A DNA stretch of 45,096 nucleotides from Lachnospiraceae bacterium (GTDB lineage: Bacteria; Bacillota; Clostridia; Lachnospirales; Lachnospiraceae), in contig JAQYIU010000050.1 in assembly GCA_028721415.1 (NCBI GenBank), positions 1-45,096 on the forward strand. Reading direction: 5' to 3'. The notes below the pieces were generated by a model. That model worked only from the letters and a program-made list of their open reading frames with translations. It made no database searches and had not been told where the DNA came from. Position numbers and translations under genes: made by a program. This document shows, piece by piece, positions 24,778 to 32,941 of the stretch (position 1 is its first letter; each line of letters opens with the position of its first letter).

Positions 24778-24865
24778 TAAAACAGCAGTTCTCCATACCT
24801 TGTACATAAGAATCTTCTTGCTTTTTTGTGAGACATTTGTTAAAATGAATAACACGTAATGACAC

Positions 24866-24899
24866 AGGAAAACAGATTCATCTGTTTTCCTGTATTTTT
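24866..24899 (+). terminator. Terminator upstream of tRNA-Ser
   Basis: AGGAAAACAGA-ttca-TCTGTTTTCCT, a perfect 11-bp stem, then TGTATTTTT. It ends one base before the tRNA. Confidence 0.85.
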
Positions 24900-24987
24900 G
24901 GAGATGTACCCAAGTGGCTGAAGGGTCCGCACTCGAAATGCGGTAGGTCGGGTAACCGGCGCGAGGGTTCAAATCCCTCCATTTCCG
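24900..24987 (+). tRNA. tRNA-Ser (anticodon CGA)
   Basis: An 88-nt class II tRNA. Acceptor GGAGATG / CATTTCC (one G-U) with discriminator G. Anticodon stem CCGCA / TGCGG with loop CTCGAAA (CGA, reads UCG). Long variable arm GTAGGTCGGGTAACCGGCGC and T arm GAGGG-TTCAAAT-CCCTC. The CCA end is not encoded. Confidence 0.95.
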
Positions 24988-24996
24988 TATCAATCG

Positions 24997-25030
24997 GCGG
25001 CAGAGCTTCCAGGAGCTTTGCCGCTTTTTT
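24997..25030 (+). terminator. Terminator after tRNA-Ser
   Basis: GCGGCAGAGCT-tccagg-AGCTTTGCCGC (one mismatch) followed by TTTTTT. Confidence 0.8.
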
Positions 25031-25104
25031 CATCTCAGTGATGAATAAAAATCTCTCACTGAGACTCGCGATGTTAATTAATAAATTAGAAAGAGGTATT
25101 TTCG

Positions 25105-27810
25105 ATGGGGACTGCGTCAGAAAATAAACCAGATAATAGATTAAAAGAACAAGTATGTGTCGGTATTCTTGCCCATGTGGATGCGGGAAAGACAACATTA
25201 TCCGAAGGTATGATGTATCTTACCGGGAATCTGCGAAAAGCAGGAAGGGTAGATCATGGAGATGCCTTTTTGGATAATTTTGCTTTGGAGAGAGAAAGAG
25301 GTATCACGATTTTTTCGAAACAGGCCGTGTTTGAACTGGGAGAGAAACAGATTACTCTGTTGGATACGCCTGGTCATGTGGATTTTTCTGCTGAGATGGA
25401 GAGAACTCTGCAGGTACTGGACTATGCCATTTTAGTGATCAGCGGAGCTGATGGTATTCAAGGCCATACGGAAACCCTATGGAGATTATTGAAAGAGTAT
25501 CAGATTCCGGTGTTTTTGTTCATTAATAAGATGGATCAGGAAGGAACCGATCGGACTCATTTATTGGAGGAACTGAAAAAGAATCTGAGCGATGGTTGTA
25601 TTCCTTTTGATGACGGAACCAGTCAGGAGGACTGGATGGAAGAACTGGCAATGTGTGACGAACAGGTGCTGGAATATTATATGGAGCATGAAGCGGTTCC
25701 AGAGGAGGATATTTGTCGCCTGATTCAGGAGAGAAAAGTGTTTCCCTGTTATTTTGGGGCGGCACTTCGGATGGATGGGGTGGAAGCACTGTTACATGGA
25801 TTGGAGACTTATCTGAAGATTCCGGAATATCCGGAAGAGTTTGGCGCAAAAGTGTTTAAGATATCTAGAGATGAACAGGGGAATCGTCTCACACATCTTA
25901 AGGTGACCGGAGGGAAACTGAAAGTGAAGATGCCGCTGTTTCAGGGAGAAAAAGCAGATCAGGTAAGGATTTATTCCGGTTCGAAATATCAGCTTAGGGA
26001 AGTAGTTCTTCCCGGGACAATCTGTGCGGTTACCGGTTTATCGGAAACCTTTGCCGGGCAGGGACTGGGAATCGAAACCAGGCAGGCTGAGCCGAAGCTG
26101 GAACCGGTACTTACCTGTCAGATGATTCTGCCGAAGGGGGTGGATGTGACGAAAACCCTCAGGGAATTACGACAGCTGGAAGAGGAAGATCCCTTGCTTC
26201 ACCTCGTATGGAACAGCCAGCTGGGAGAAATTCACGTTCAGCTTATGGGAGAAGTGCAGACTGAGATTTTGAAAAGTCTTATTGAAGAGCGTTTTCATTT
26301 GCAGGTAGAATTTGGCCCGGGCAACATTATGTATAAAGAAACAATTCGGAATACAGTATCCGGCGTAGGGCATTATGAACCTCTTCGCCATTATGCGGAA
26401 GTGCATCTTCGGCTGGAACCGGGAGAACCTGGCAGCGGTCTTGTCTTTACTTCTGAATGCAGTGAAGATGTGTTGGATAAAAACTGGCAGAGGCTGATTC
26501 TCACTCATTTGAAGGAAAAAGAACATGTGGGAGTTCTGGCTGGGATGCCAATCACGGACGTGAAGATCACGCTGACAGCTGGGCGGGCTCACTTGAAGCA
26601 TACAGAAGGCGGGGATTTTCGTCAGGCCACATATCGGGCGGTGCGTCAGGGATTAAAAAATGCCGAGTCGATCTTGTTGGAGCCGTGGTATGAATTTCGT
26701 CTTGAAGTTCCAGCAGAGCAAATAGGTCGCGGAATGTCAGATATCCAGAAAATGAGTGGTTCTTTTGAGGCACCGGAATTAATGGAGGATGGCAGTGCGG
26801 TGCTAAAGGGCAGTGCACCGGTGTCAGAAATGAAAGATTATCAGAAAGAAGTCTGGTCTTATACGGGGGGACATGGCAAATTATTCCTGCAAATGAAAGG
26901 ATATGAACCTTGTCATAATGAAGAAGAAGTGTTGGAGAATATCGGCTACGATGCGGAGGCAGATCTGGATAATCCCCCGGGATCCATTTTCTGTTCTCAC
27001 GGAGCAGGATTTTATGTTCCGTGGGATGAAGTACCGGATTATATGCATATCAAAGAAGAAAAAGTTTCTGATGCAGTGAAGGCTGATCCGACAGAAGTTC
27101 TGGAAGATGCTGGGAGAAGGTATGCAGCCTCTTATGCAGAAGATAAGGAACTGGAAGCGATTTTCCTGCGAGAATTTGGCTCCAAAAAACAGCAGGAAGA
27201 CAGATACAGCGGTTATCGAAAGAAATCGGTTGGAGTATCTTCGACCCCTTATCGAAGTCCGTCGACAAAAAGGAAGAGTACGAAAAATTATTTACTGGTT
27301 GATGGATATAATATTATATTTGCCTGGGATTTTCTGAAAGAACTGGCGGATACGAATCTGGATGCGGCGAGAAACAAACTGATGGATATTCTATGTAACT
27401 ATCAGGGATTTGTTGGTTGCACGCTCATTGTGGTGTTTGATGCCTACAAAGTAAAAGGGAATACCAGAGAGATATATCGATACCATAATATTCATGTTGT
27501 CTATACTAAAGAGGCGGAGACAGCAGATCAATATATTGAAAAAACAACCCATGAGCTGGGACGTAAATATAACGTGACGGTGGCGACGTCCGATGGACTT
27601 GAGCAGGTCATCGTCATGGGTCAGGGGGCGACTCGCTGGTCTGCCAGAGATTTTTATGAGGAAGTCGAGCGGGTGAATCAGGAAATCAGTCGGATTAATG
27701 AAGAAAAGAAGATGAAAGGACAGAATTATCTGTTTGATCATATGGAAGAAGAAATGGCTGATTTTGTCGAGAAGGTACGGCTTGGAAAAGCCACCTTCGA
27801 CCAATCTTGA
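25105..27810 (+). CDS. TetM-like ribosomal GTPase fused to a YacP/Rae1-type NYN nuclease
   Basis: A 901-residue fusion. Residues about 1-640 are an EF-G-like GTPase of the ribosomal protection (TetM/TetO/TetW) group: G1 AHVDAGKT 23-30, G2 RERGIT 63-68, G3 DTPGH 87-91, G4 NKMD 141-144. Domains II to V follow. A basic, Ser-rich linker (about 690-727) leads to a C-terminal NYN/PIN-like domain (about 729-870). Its candidate metal ligands are D733 (VDGYN), D779 (VVFDAYK), D808 (ETADQYIE) and D830 (TSDGLEQ), the pattern of YacP/Rae1, a ribosome-associated endoribonuclease. A helical tail ends the protein. The likely job is ribosome rescue or A-site mRNA cleavage rather than drug resistance; this is inference. 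Start ATG has AAGAGG upstream. Monocistronic between tRNA-Ser and the Fe-S operon. Confidence 0.88.
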   Translation: MGTASENKPDNRLKEQVCVGILAHVDAGKTTLSEGMMYLTGNLRKAGRVDHGDAFLDNFALERERGITIFSKQAVFELGEKQITLLDTPGHVDFSAEMERTLQVLDYAILVISGADGIQGHTETLWRLLKEYQIPVFLFINKMDQEGTDRTHLLEELKKNLSDGCIPFDDGTSQEDWMEELAMCDEQVLEYYMEHEAVPEEDICRLIQERKVFPCYFGAALRMDGVEALLHGLETYLKIPEYPEEFGAKVFKISRDEQGNRLTHLKVTGGKLKVKMPLFQGEKADQVRIYSGSKYQLREVVLPGTICAVTGLSETFAGQGLGIETRQAEPKLEPVLTCQMILPKGVDVTKTLRELRQLEEEDPLLHLVWNSQLGEIHVQLMGEVQTEILKSLIEERFHLQVEFGPGNIMYKETIRNTVSGVGHYEPLRHYAEVHLRLEPGEPGSGLVFTSECSEDVLDKNWQRLILTHLKEKEHVGVLAGMPITDVKITLTAGRAHLKHTEGGDFRQATYRAVRQGLKNAESILLEPWYEFRLEVPAEQIGRGMSDIQKMSGSFEAPELMEDGSAVLKGSAPVSEMKDYQKEVWSYTGGHGKLFLQMKGYEPCHNEEEVLENIGYDAEADLDNPPGSIFCSHGAGFYVPWDEVPDYMHIKEEKVSDAVKADPTEVLEDAGRRYAASYAEDKELEAIFLREFGSKKQQEDRYSGYRKKSVGVSSTPYRSPSTKRKSTKNYLLVDGYNIIFAWDFLKELADTNLDAARNKLMDILCNYQGFVGCTLIVVFDAYKVKGNTREIYRYHNIHVVYTKEAETADQYIEKTTHELGRKYNVTVATSDGLEQVIVMGQGATRWSARDFYEEVERVNQEISRINEEKKMKGQNYLFDHMEEEMADFVEKVRLGKATFDQS

Positions 27811-27835
27811 CTTTTTTTATATGGTATGTTATATA
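27807..27835 (+). promoter_or_regulatory. Promoter of the SufC-SufB-like operon
   Basis: TTGACT (27807-27812) overlaps the stop codon of the GTPase-nuclease gene; TATATA (27830-27835) follows after 17 bp. Confidence 0.7.
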
Positions 27836-27873
27836 TAAAATTTGGATGTGACTATTATAATGAGGAGAATACT

Positions 27874-28584
27874 ATGCTTGAATTAAAAAATATCAGCTAT
27901 GTAGTTGATGGAAATAAAGAAATATTAAAAGATATCAATTTATCTTTTGATGATAAGTTTGTGGCGATTACAGGCCCAAACGGAAGCGGTAAATCAACTC
28001 TCGCCAAAATCATTGCGGGAATCATTCAGCCGACTTCCGGACAGATTTTACTGGATGGAGAAGATATTACAAATTTGAACATCACAGAGAGAGCAAAGAA
28101 AGGAATCAGCTATGCTTTCCAGCAGCCGGTACATTTTAAAGGATTGAAAGTAAAAGATCTGATTTCCGTAGCATCCGGCAAGACCATGACGGTAAAAGAA
28201 ATCTGTGATGTGCTTTCCGAGGTTGGCTTATGTGCGAGAGATTACGTGAATCGTGAGCTGAACGGAAGTCTGTCTGGCGGCGAATTGAAACGAATTGAGA
28301 TTGCCATGATCCGTGCCAGAGCCACGAAACTATCCGTATTTGATGAACCGGAGGCAGGAATTGATCTCTGGAGTTTTAACAGTCTGATTCATGTGTTTGA
28401 GGAACTTCATGAAAAGACAGACGGAACAATCCTCATCATTTCTCACCAGGAGAGAATCCTTGAAATTGCAGATAAGATCATTGTTATTAATGATGGACAT
28501 GTTGAGAAAGAGGGAGACGGTTCTGATGTGATTCCGGGTCTTATTTACAAAGCTGCTGCCTGTCACAAGGTTAGCCAGAATTAG
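27874..28584 (+). CDS. sufC: SufC-like Fe-S assembly ATPase (SmsC type)
   Basis: A 236-residue ABC-type ATPase. Walker A is GPNGSGKST, Q-loop FQQPVHFKGLK, signature SGGELKRIEIAMI, Walker B VFDEPEAGID, and H-switch IISHQERIL. The FDEPEAGIDLWSF sequence is typical of SufC rather than transport ATPases. It powers conformational change of its SufB-like partner during Fe-S cluster assembly. ATG 27874 with GAGGAGA upstream; the earlier in-frame ATG at 27826 lies in the promoter. The partner gene follows after 9 bp. No SufS, SufU, SufD or SufA gene is nearby, which fits the two-gene SMS (SUF-like minimal) arrangement known from anaerobes. Confidence 0.88.
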   Translation: MLELKNISYVVDGNKEILKDINLSFDDKFVAITGPNGSGKSTLAKIIAGIIQPTSGQILLDGEDITNLNITERAKKGISYAFQQPVHFKGLKVKDLISVASGKTMTVKEICDVLSEVGLCARDYVNRELNGSLSGGELKRIEIAMIRARATKLSVFDEPEAGIDLWSFNSLIHVFEELHEKTDGTILIISHQERILEIADKIIVINDGHVEKEGDGSDVIPGLIYKAAACHKVSQN

Positions 28585-28593
28585 AAACAGAGG

Positions 28594-29523
28594 ATGGATA
28601 AAAAGATGGATTTAATACAAAAAGAATTACTGGAACAGGTGGCAGATCTTCACGAGGTTCCTGCCGGAGCCTATAATATCCGTACCAATGGATCTGCAGC
28701 CGCAAGAAATACAACAGCGAATATCGACATTGTATCAAAAGAAGATAAAGACGGGATTGACATTATTATTAAACCGGGTACCAAAAAAGAGAGTGTCCAT
28801 ATCCCTGTTGTTTTGAGTCAGAGTGGTATGACCGAAATGGTTTATAATGATTTCTTTATTGGAGATGATTGCGATGTGACGATTATCGCCGGCTGCGGTA
28901 TTCACAACAGCGGTGATGACCTGTCAAAACATGATGGACTTCATTCATTTTATGTTGGAAAGAATTCCAAAGTGCGTTATGTGGAGAAACATTATGGCAG
29001 CGGCGATGGAAAAGGCGGCAGAGTGATGAATCCGGAGACAGCAATTCATCTGGATGAAAATGCATATTTTTATATGGATACCGTTCAGATACGTGGAATT
29101 GACAGTACTAACCGTATTACGACTGCAGATTTGAAAGAAGGTGCAAAACTGGAGATTTCAGAGAAATTAATGACTCATGGGGAACAGAAAGCAACCACTG
29201 TATTTTCTGTGGATCTGAACGGAGCAGGCAGCAGTGCCAATGTCATTTCACGTTCTGTGGCAAGAGGAGAGTCAGTTCAGGATTTCCGGGCGAAAATCAG
29301 TGGAAATGCAGCTTGTGCAGGACACAGCGAATGTGATGCGATCATCATGGATCAGGCGAGAGTCAGTGCAACACCGGAATTGGAGGCCAATGATATCGAT
29401 GCGGAACTGATTCACGAGGCAGCAATCGGCAAGATTGCCGGAGAACAGCTCATTAAACTTATGACGCTCGGTTTAACTGAGGCAGAAGCAGAAGAGATGA
29501 TTATTTCCGGCTTTCTTAAATAA
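28594..29523 (+). CDS. SufB/SufD-like Fe-S scaffold (SmsB type)
   Basis: A 309-residue SufBD-core protein, much shorter than canonical SufB (about 470). The right-handed beta-helix core is recognisable: VVLSQSGMTEMVYNDFFIG, AHIDENAYF-like strands, RSVARGESVQDFRAKISG, GHSECDAIIMDQ. The C-terminal ATPase-docking region is DIDAELIHEAAIGKIAG followed by EEMIISGFLK. Its extended N-terminal domain is missing, as in the minimal SmsB proteins. It is expected to build Fe-S clusters on a SufC2B2-like complex. It follows sufC by 9 bp and is followed by a CsoR-family gene 36 bp later. Sulfur donor not encoded here. Confidence 0.85.
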   Translation: MDKKMDLIQKELLEQVADLHEVPAGAYNIRTNGSAAARNTTANIDIVSKEDKDGIDIIIKPGTKKESVHIPVVLSQSGMTEMVYNDFFIGDDCDVTIIAGCGIHNSGDDLSKHDGLHSFYVGKNSKVRYVEKHYGSGDGKGGRVMNPETAIHLDENAYFYMDTVQIRGIDSTNRITTADLKEGAKLEISEKLMTHGEQKATTVFSVDLNGAGSSANVISRSVARGESVQDFRAKISGNAACAGHSECDAIIMDQARVSATPELEANDIDAELIHEAAIGKIAGEQLIKLMTLGLTEAEAEEMIISGFLK

Positions 29524-29559
29524 TGAAGTACAAAACAACAACAGGAGGAGGCATTGCGT

Positions 29560-29832
29560 ATGAAACAATGTATGGATGCGAAAAATCTTCATCAGAGATT
29601 GAATCGAATCAAAGGCCAGATCAATGCCATCGACAAAATGGTGGATCAGGATGTTCCCTGTGAAGATATTTTGATTCAGATTAATGCAGCCAAATCGGCA
29701 ATGCATAAGGTCGGACAGATTGTTCTGGAAGGACATTTGAATCATTGTGTAAAAGACGGAATCGAACATGGAGATGCCGAGAAAACCATTGCGGATTTCG
29801 CAAGAGCAGTAGAGTATTTTTCCAGATTATAA
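29560..29832 (+). CDS. CsoR/FrmR-family metal-sensitive repressor (DUF156)
   Basis: A 90-residue all-helical repressor. RLNRIKGQINAIDKMV is the DNA-contacting helix pair of the family. The metal ligands line up as C34, H59 and C63, the same 25- and 4-residue spacing as in Cu(I)-sensing CsoR. Copper sensing is therefore possible, though many Clostridial relatives are uncharacterised. ATG 29560 after AGGAGGAGG. It sits in the Fe-S operon (36 bp after the SufB-like gene), with no copper ATPase or chaperone nearby, so it may link metal stress to Fe-S assembly or regulate its own operon. Confidence 0.85.
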   Translation: MKQCMDAKNLHQRLNRIKGQINAIDKMVDQDVPCEDILIQINAAKSAMHKVGQIVLEGHLNHCVKDGIEHGDAEKTIADFARAVEYFSRL

Positions 29833-29870
29833 CAGGTAAGAGTATAGGATATTATTTTGGGGAGGAAAAG

Positions 29871-30077
29871 ATGGCTTCTTTTGATCAGGAAATTAAACGA
29901 TATGAGAATAAAATAAAAACATGCACCACGATGACGGATTTGCTTGTTGCAATGTCTTCATGGCAAAGCTTTGCAGATTCTCGCGGATTATCACCGGAAG
30001 AGAGGAAAAGTGTCGATCAGGCATATATGGCAGCGGAGGCCAGTCTGATCACGCAGGTAAAACCAACACTCTGGTAG
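29871..30077 (+). CDS. Small helical protein of unknown function
   Basis: A 68-residue cytoplasmic protein (MASFDQEIKRYENKIKTC opening, ending VKPTLW). It is predicted to be mostly helical, with no membrane segment and one cysteine. ATG 29871 has a clean GGGGAGGAAAAG SD. It lies 38 bp after the CsoR-family gene and before a terminator, so it is the fourth gene of the sufC-sufB operon. A longer upstream reading frame overlaps the CsoR gene and is rejected. Family not recognised. Confidence 0.6.
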   Translation: MASFDQEIKRYENKIKTCTTMTDLLVAMSSWQSFADSRGLSPEERKSVDQAYMAAEASLITQVKPTLW

Positions 30078-30089
30078 AATAGAAAAAAG

Positions 30090-30152
30090 GTCGGAACTTA
30101 TGAACGTATCAGCAATCATTTTGTCTGATGTTCACAGGTTTCGGCCTCTTTT
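30090..30152 (+). terminator. Terminator of the Fe-S operon
   Basis: GGTCGGAAC (30090-30098) pairs with GTTTCGGCC (30138-30146) with G-U pairs, followed by TCTTTT; the long loop holds further weak pairing. Confidence 0.6.
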
Positions 30153-30170
30153 GGTTTTATGCACAAGATT

Positions 30171-31082
30171 TTAATCTATAATCTCTCCGGAGATGATCCA
30201 TGGAGCCGGTTTGGCTTCAAAAACATTTTTCCGGTTCAGTTTGGACATGGCAATCTGAATAACCTCTGTGCGTGTAATATGATATTTCTCGAATACAGCA
30301 AGAATGTTGGATAAAATATCCAGTTCAAGAGTGTAGACAACAAATTTCATCTGTGGGTTTATTTTCAGCAGATTCTGCACTTCTTCTTCAAAACGTTCTG
30401 TAGCAACAATGAAAGAAAGGGATGGTACCGGCAGAGATTTCATGGAATTTCGGCTGGTATCGCTCACAATGCTTACGTTGGTAAGTCCGAACTTGGTGAT
30501 ATTTTCTTCCATGGAAAAACGGTCATGTTTATTATATTCTACGGCAATGATCTCGCCATCGTTGGCGATCATGGCAGACTCTACAGCGATACTTTCTCCA
30601 CTGATGATACAGATGGTATCCTGATCGTCAAGATGCAGCTTGTTAACAATGATAGAGCGGATTTCGCTGGCAACATAACGGACAGAACCCTGAGAAAAAG
30701 TATCGTTCTGCAAGCCGATCTTATAAGAACTGCGGGCATTTGGATTGAAAATTAGCATGACAGAAGGCTCTGTGATATCTACGTTGATCATCTCAGATAA
30801 CTTGCAAATGGAGACATTGCCTTCCGGTTCCAGACCGGTTTTGAACCAGATATCACATTCGCCAAGACCGTAATCCCAAAGATTAAAAAAGAAATTCGGA
30901 TCACCGGCATCGGCAAAAACAAGGACTCTTTTGTGGGTTTCAATCGTAGGAATCAGATTCTTTTTCTTTTGGCTGATGTCGATCAGCTTGATTTTCTCAA
31001 TATCGAGACCGGCTTTTTTTGAAAAATACTGGAGCCAGGATAAAATCTGTGTGTTTGTGAAGGAAGATGTGTTGTTATCCAT
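30171..31082 (-). CDS. Degenerate CbiE/CbiT-like (precorrin methylase/decarboxylase) protein
   Basis: A 303-residue protein whose layout follows cobalamin-pathway CbiE-CbiT (CobL) fusions. RVLVFADAGDPNFFF resembles the CbiE TSGDP region, followed by a SEMINVDITEPSVMLIFNP stretch. A CbiT-like methyltransferase part begins near residue 125 (QNDTFSQGSVRYVASEIRSI). The SAM-binding glycine motif (DIGAGTGS in CbiT) is replaced by IISGESIA. Later landmarks remain: IAVEYNKHDRFSMEENITKF, VVYTLELDI, and a C-terminal AKPAPWIISGEI. It therefore looks like a non-catalytic descendant. It stands alone, with no cobalamin genes in the window, and is divergent from the Rrf2 gene. Function unknown. Confidence 0.6.
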   Translation of the reverse strand: MDNNTSSFTNTQILSWLQYFSKKAGLDIEKIKLIDISQKKKNLIPTIETHKRVLVFADAGDPNFFFNLWDYGLGECDIWFKTGLEPEGNVSICKLSEMINVDITEPSVMLIFNPNARSSYKIGLQNDTFSQGSVRYVASEIRSIIVNKLHLDDQDTICIISGESIAVESAMIANDGEIIAVEYNKHDRFSMEENITKFGLTNVSIVSDTSRNSMKSLPVPSLSFIVATERFEEEVQNLLKINPQMKFVVYTLELDILSNILAVFEKYHITRTEVIQIAMSKLNRKNVFEAKPAPWIISGEIID

Positions 31083-31176
31083 GAAGAAGACCTCCTTATA
31101 TTTTATAATTCTATTTTAGTACATCTGTTATAAAAAGGCAAGAAAAGGAAAAACCACATTATTTTTTAAATATGGG

Positions 31177-31205
31177 TTGTAAATTCTCTGTATTGGATGT
31201 AAAAT
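31177..31205 (+). promoter_or_regulatory. Promoter of the Rrf2-family gene
   Basis: TTGTAA (31177-31182) and TAAAAT (31200-31205) with a 17-bp spacer. Confidence 0.55.
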
Positions 31206-31247
31206 TAATAAAATAAGCTGAAAATAATAAGGAAAGGGCGATGAGAA

Positions 31248-31688
31248 TTGAAAATATCAACAAAAGGACGATATGCACTGCGTCTGATGCTTGACATTGC
31301 ATTGAATGAAAAAAACGGGAATCCGGTCAGGATCAAAGACATTGCCCACCGGCAGGAACTATCCGGAAAGTATCTGGAACAGATCATTTCCGTACTGAAT
31401 AAAGCAGGTTTTGTGAAGAGCATCAGAGGACCTCAGGGAGGATATCTTCTGACGAAACAACCCTCGGAGTATACAGTGGGGATGATTCTCAGATTGACAG
31501 AGGGAAGCCTTTCTCCGGTATCCTGTCTGGATGATGAGAATAATATCTGTGAGAGACTGGATGAATGTGCGACCATTGTTTTATGGCGTAAATTAAATGA
31601 TGCCATCAGCGGAGTTGTAGATACAGTAACGCTGGAAGATTTGATCGAGTGGCATTATGGTAAGAGTGGAAACGATTACGTAATCTAA
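31248..31688 (+). CDS. Rrf2/IscR-family transcriptional regulator
   Basis: A 146-residue winged-helix regulator. The family opening MKISTKGRYALRLMLDIA fixes a TTG start at 31248; the nearby ATG at 31241 is out of frame. The recognition helix is LSGKYLEQIISVLNKAGF and the wing RGPQGGYLLTKQ. Three cysteines, C93, C101 and C107, sit where IscR binds its [2Fe-2S] cluster, although the first spacing is one turn longer (x7 rather than x5). It may thus sense Fe-S status or redox state. The Fe-S operon lies 1.2 kb upstream, separated by the CbiET-like gene, so control of that operon is plausible but unproven. Confidence 0.85.
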   Translation: MKISTKGRYALRLMLDIALNEKNGNPVRIKDIAHRQELSGKYLEQIISVLNKAGFVKSIRGPQGGYLLTKQPSEYTVGMILRLTEGSLSPVSCLDDENNICERLDECATIVLWRKLNDAISGVVDTVTLEDLIEWHYGKSGNDYVI

Positions 31689-31702
31689 AAGGGAATGAAT
31701 GG

Positions 31703-31754
31703 GTCGTAACTGATGAACGATAAAAAAGCAGGATAATTCGTTCGCAGTTACGAC
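31703..31754 (+). terminator. Strong hairpin after the Rrf2 gene
   Basis: GTCGTAACTG-at-GAACGA / TCGTTC-g-CAGTTACGAC, 16 paired bases around an A-rich loop, followed by only TTTACT. Probably a terminator with a weak T tract. Confidence 0.55.
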
Positions 31755-31854
31755 TTTACTGTATTCACCGCAGTGTGAGGATGTCCCTTCTTTCAATGTG
31801 TGGAAGAGTAGAGAGGGACAGAAATATTTAATATATACATGAGGATGAGTGAAT

Positions 31855-32817
31855 ATGATAGGTCAGTATACTTTATTTGAATGGCTTTTATTTTTTTATA
31901 CATATAGTTTTCTGGGATGGATTTTTGAATCTGTCTATGTTTCTATCCAAAAAAGAAGATGGGTAAACCGGGGATTCTTGAAGGGACCGTTTTTGCCAAT
32001 TTATGGCGGTGGGGCGGTCATGATGCTTTTTGTCTCCTATCCTTTTAAGGATAATCTGATTCTGACTTTTTTTGCGGGAGCTTTTGGCGCTACTTTACTG
32101 GAATTGGTGACAGGAATGCTGCTGGAAGCGATTTTCAAAGTAAGATACTGGGATTACTCCAATCAGAAATTTAATTATAAAGGACATATTTGTCTCTCGT
32201 CGACCATTGCCTGGGGCTTTTTTACTATTGGTATGAATAAGCTTCTGCATCCTGAGATTATCAGTATCTTTTCCGTGCTGCCCGATCAGCCGGTGAGGAT
32301 TGTCATGGCACTGGTTACCTGCTATTTTCTCTGTGATATTATCGTATCTGTTCAGGAAGCGCTGGATCTGCGAAATCTTCTGGTTGGAATGGAAGATATG
32401 CGAAAGGAAATGCTGTTAATGAGACGTCGGGTGGATGTAATCATTGCCTGTGTGGATGACAGTTTCCGGGAATTTGTGGAATCACATCCTGGACTGGAAC
32501 ATATGGAAGAGATTTACAAAAGTGTGGAAAAACGATATAATCAGATCAGGCAGAGTTTACCTGCAATAGAGCAAATCCCAATGAGCCAGAAACAGGAACT
32601 GAAAGAATTGAAAGAGAAATTCCGACAGGTGAAAGAAAAACGTCTTCTTTTACAGCGCAAAGGTGGAAGATCTTTGAAAGGTCGTATTTTGGGCAATCCA
32701 TCTATGGTTTCTAGACATTATAAACTTTCCCTTGAAACATTAAAAGAATGGGTGAAGGAAGAACAGGCGCAGGGGAAAAACAGAAAAAATGACGTAAATA
32801 AAACATCGGAAATGTAA
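31855..32817 (+). CDS. Membrane protein of the CmpB/DUF1113 putative ABC permease family
   Basis: A 320-residue protein (GTG 31849 is an alternative start two codons earlier; the SD GAGGATGAG fits either). The N-terminal 165 residues hold about five membrane segments with the family signature YSFLGWIFESVY, then NRGFLKGPFLPIYGGGAVMM. The ELVTGMLLE-x-RYWDYS region follows. The C-terminal 150 residues are soluble, charged and probably coiled coil (about 180-265), ending in a basic tail. It is annotated as a putative ABC transporter permease in the family, but no ATPase gene is adjacent and the function is unproven. Confidence 0.75.
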   Translation: MIGQYTLFEWLLFFYTYSFLGWIFESVYVSIQKRRWVNRGFLKGPFLPIYGGGAVMMLFVSYPFKDNLILTFFAGAFGATLLELVTGMLLEAIFKVRYWDYSNQKFNYKGHICLSSTIAWGFFTIGMNKLLHPEIISIFSVLPDQPVRIVMALVTCYFLCDIIVSVQEALDLRNLLVGMEDMRKEMLLMRRRVDVIIACVDDSFREFVESHPGLEHMEEIYKSVEKRYNQIRQSLPAIEQIPMSQKQELKELKEKFRQVKEKRLLLQRKGGRSLKGRILGNPSMVSRHYKLSLETLKEWVKEEQAQGKNRKNDVNKTSEM

Positions 32818-32941
32818 ATAATAGTAAAATGTGAGAGAAATATTTGTGTGAAAGGTTGCGGTTTTTCTTTTCAATTGTTACAATAAATATAATATGATGC
32901 CTTTGTTTAAAAAGGTATAACGGAGGAAGGAACAGAATAAA

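Noticed and set aside
25105-27810. Acquired tetracycline resistance gene (tetM/O/W)
   Set aside because: The long C-terminal nuclease fusion, the flanking chromosomal genes and base composition like its neighbours do not fit a recently acquired tet gene.
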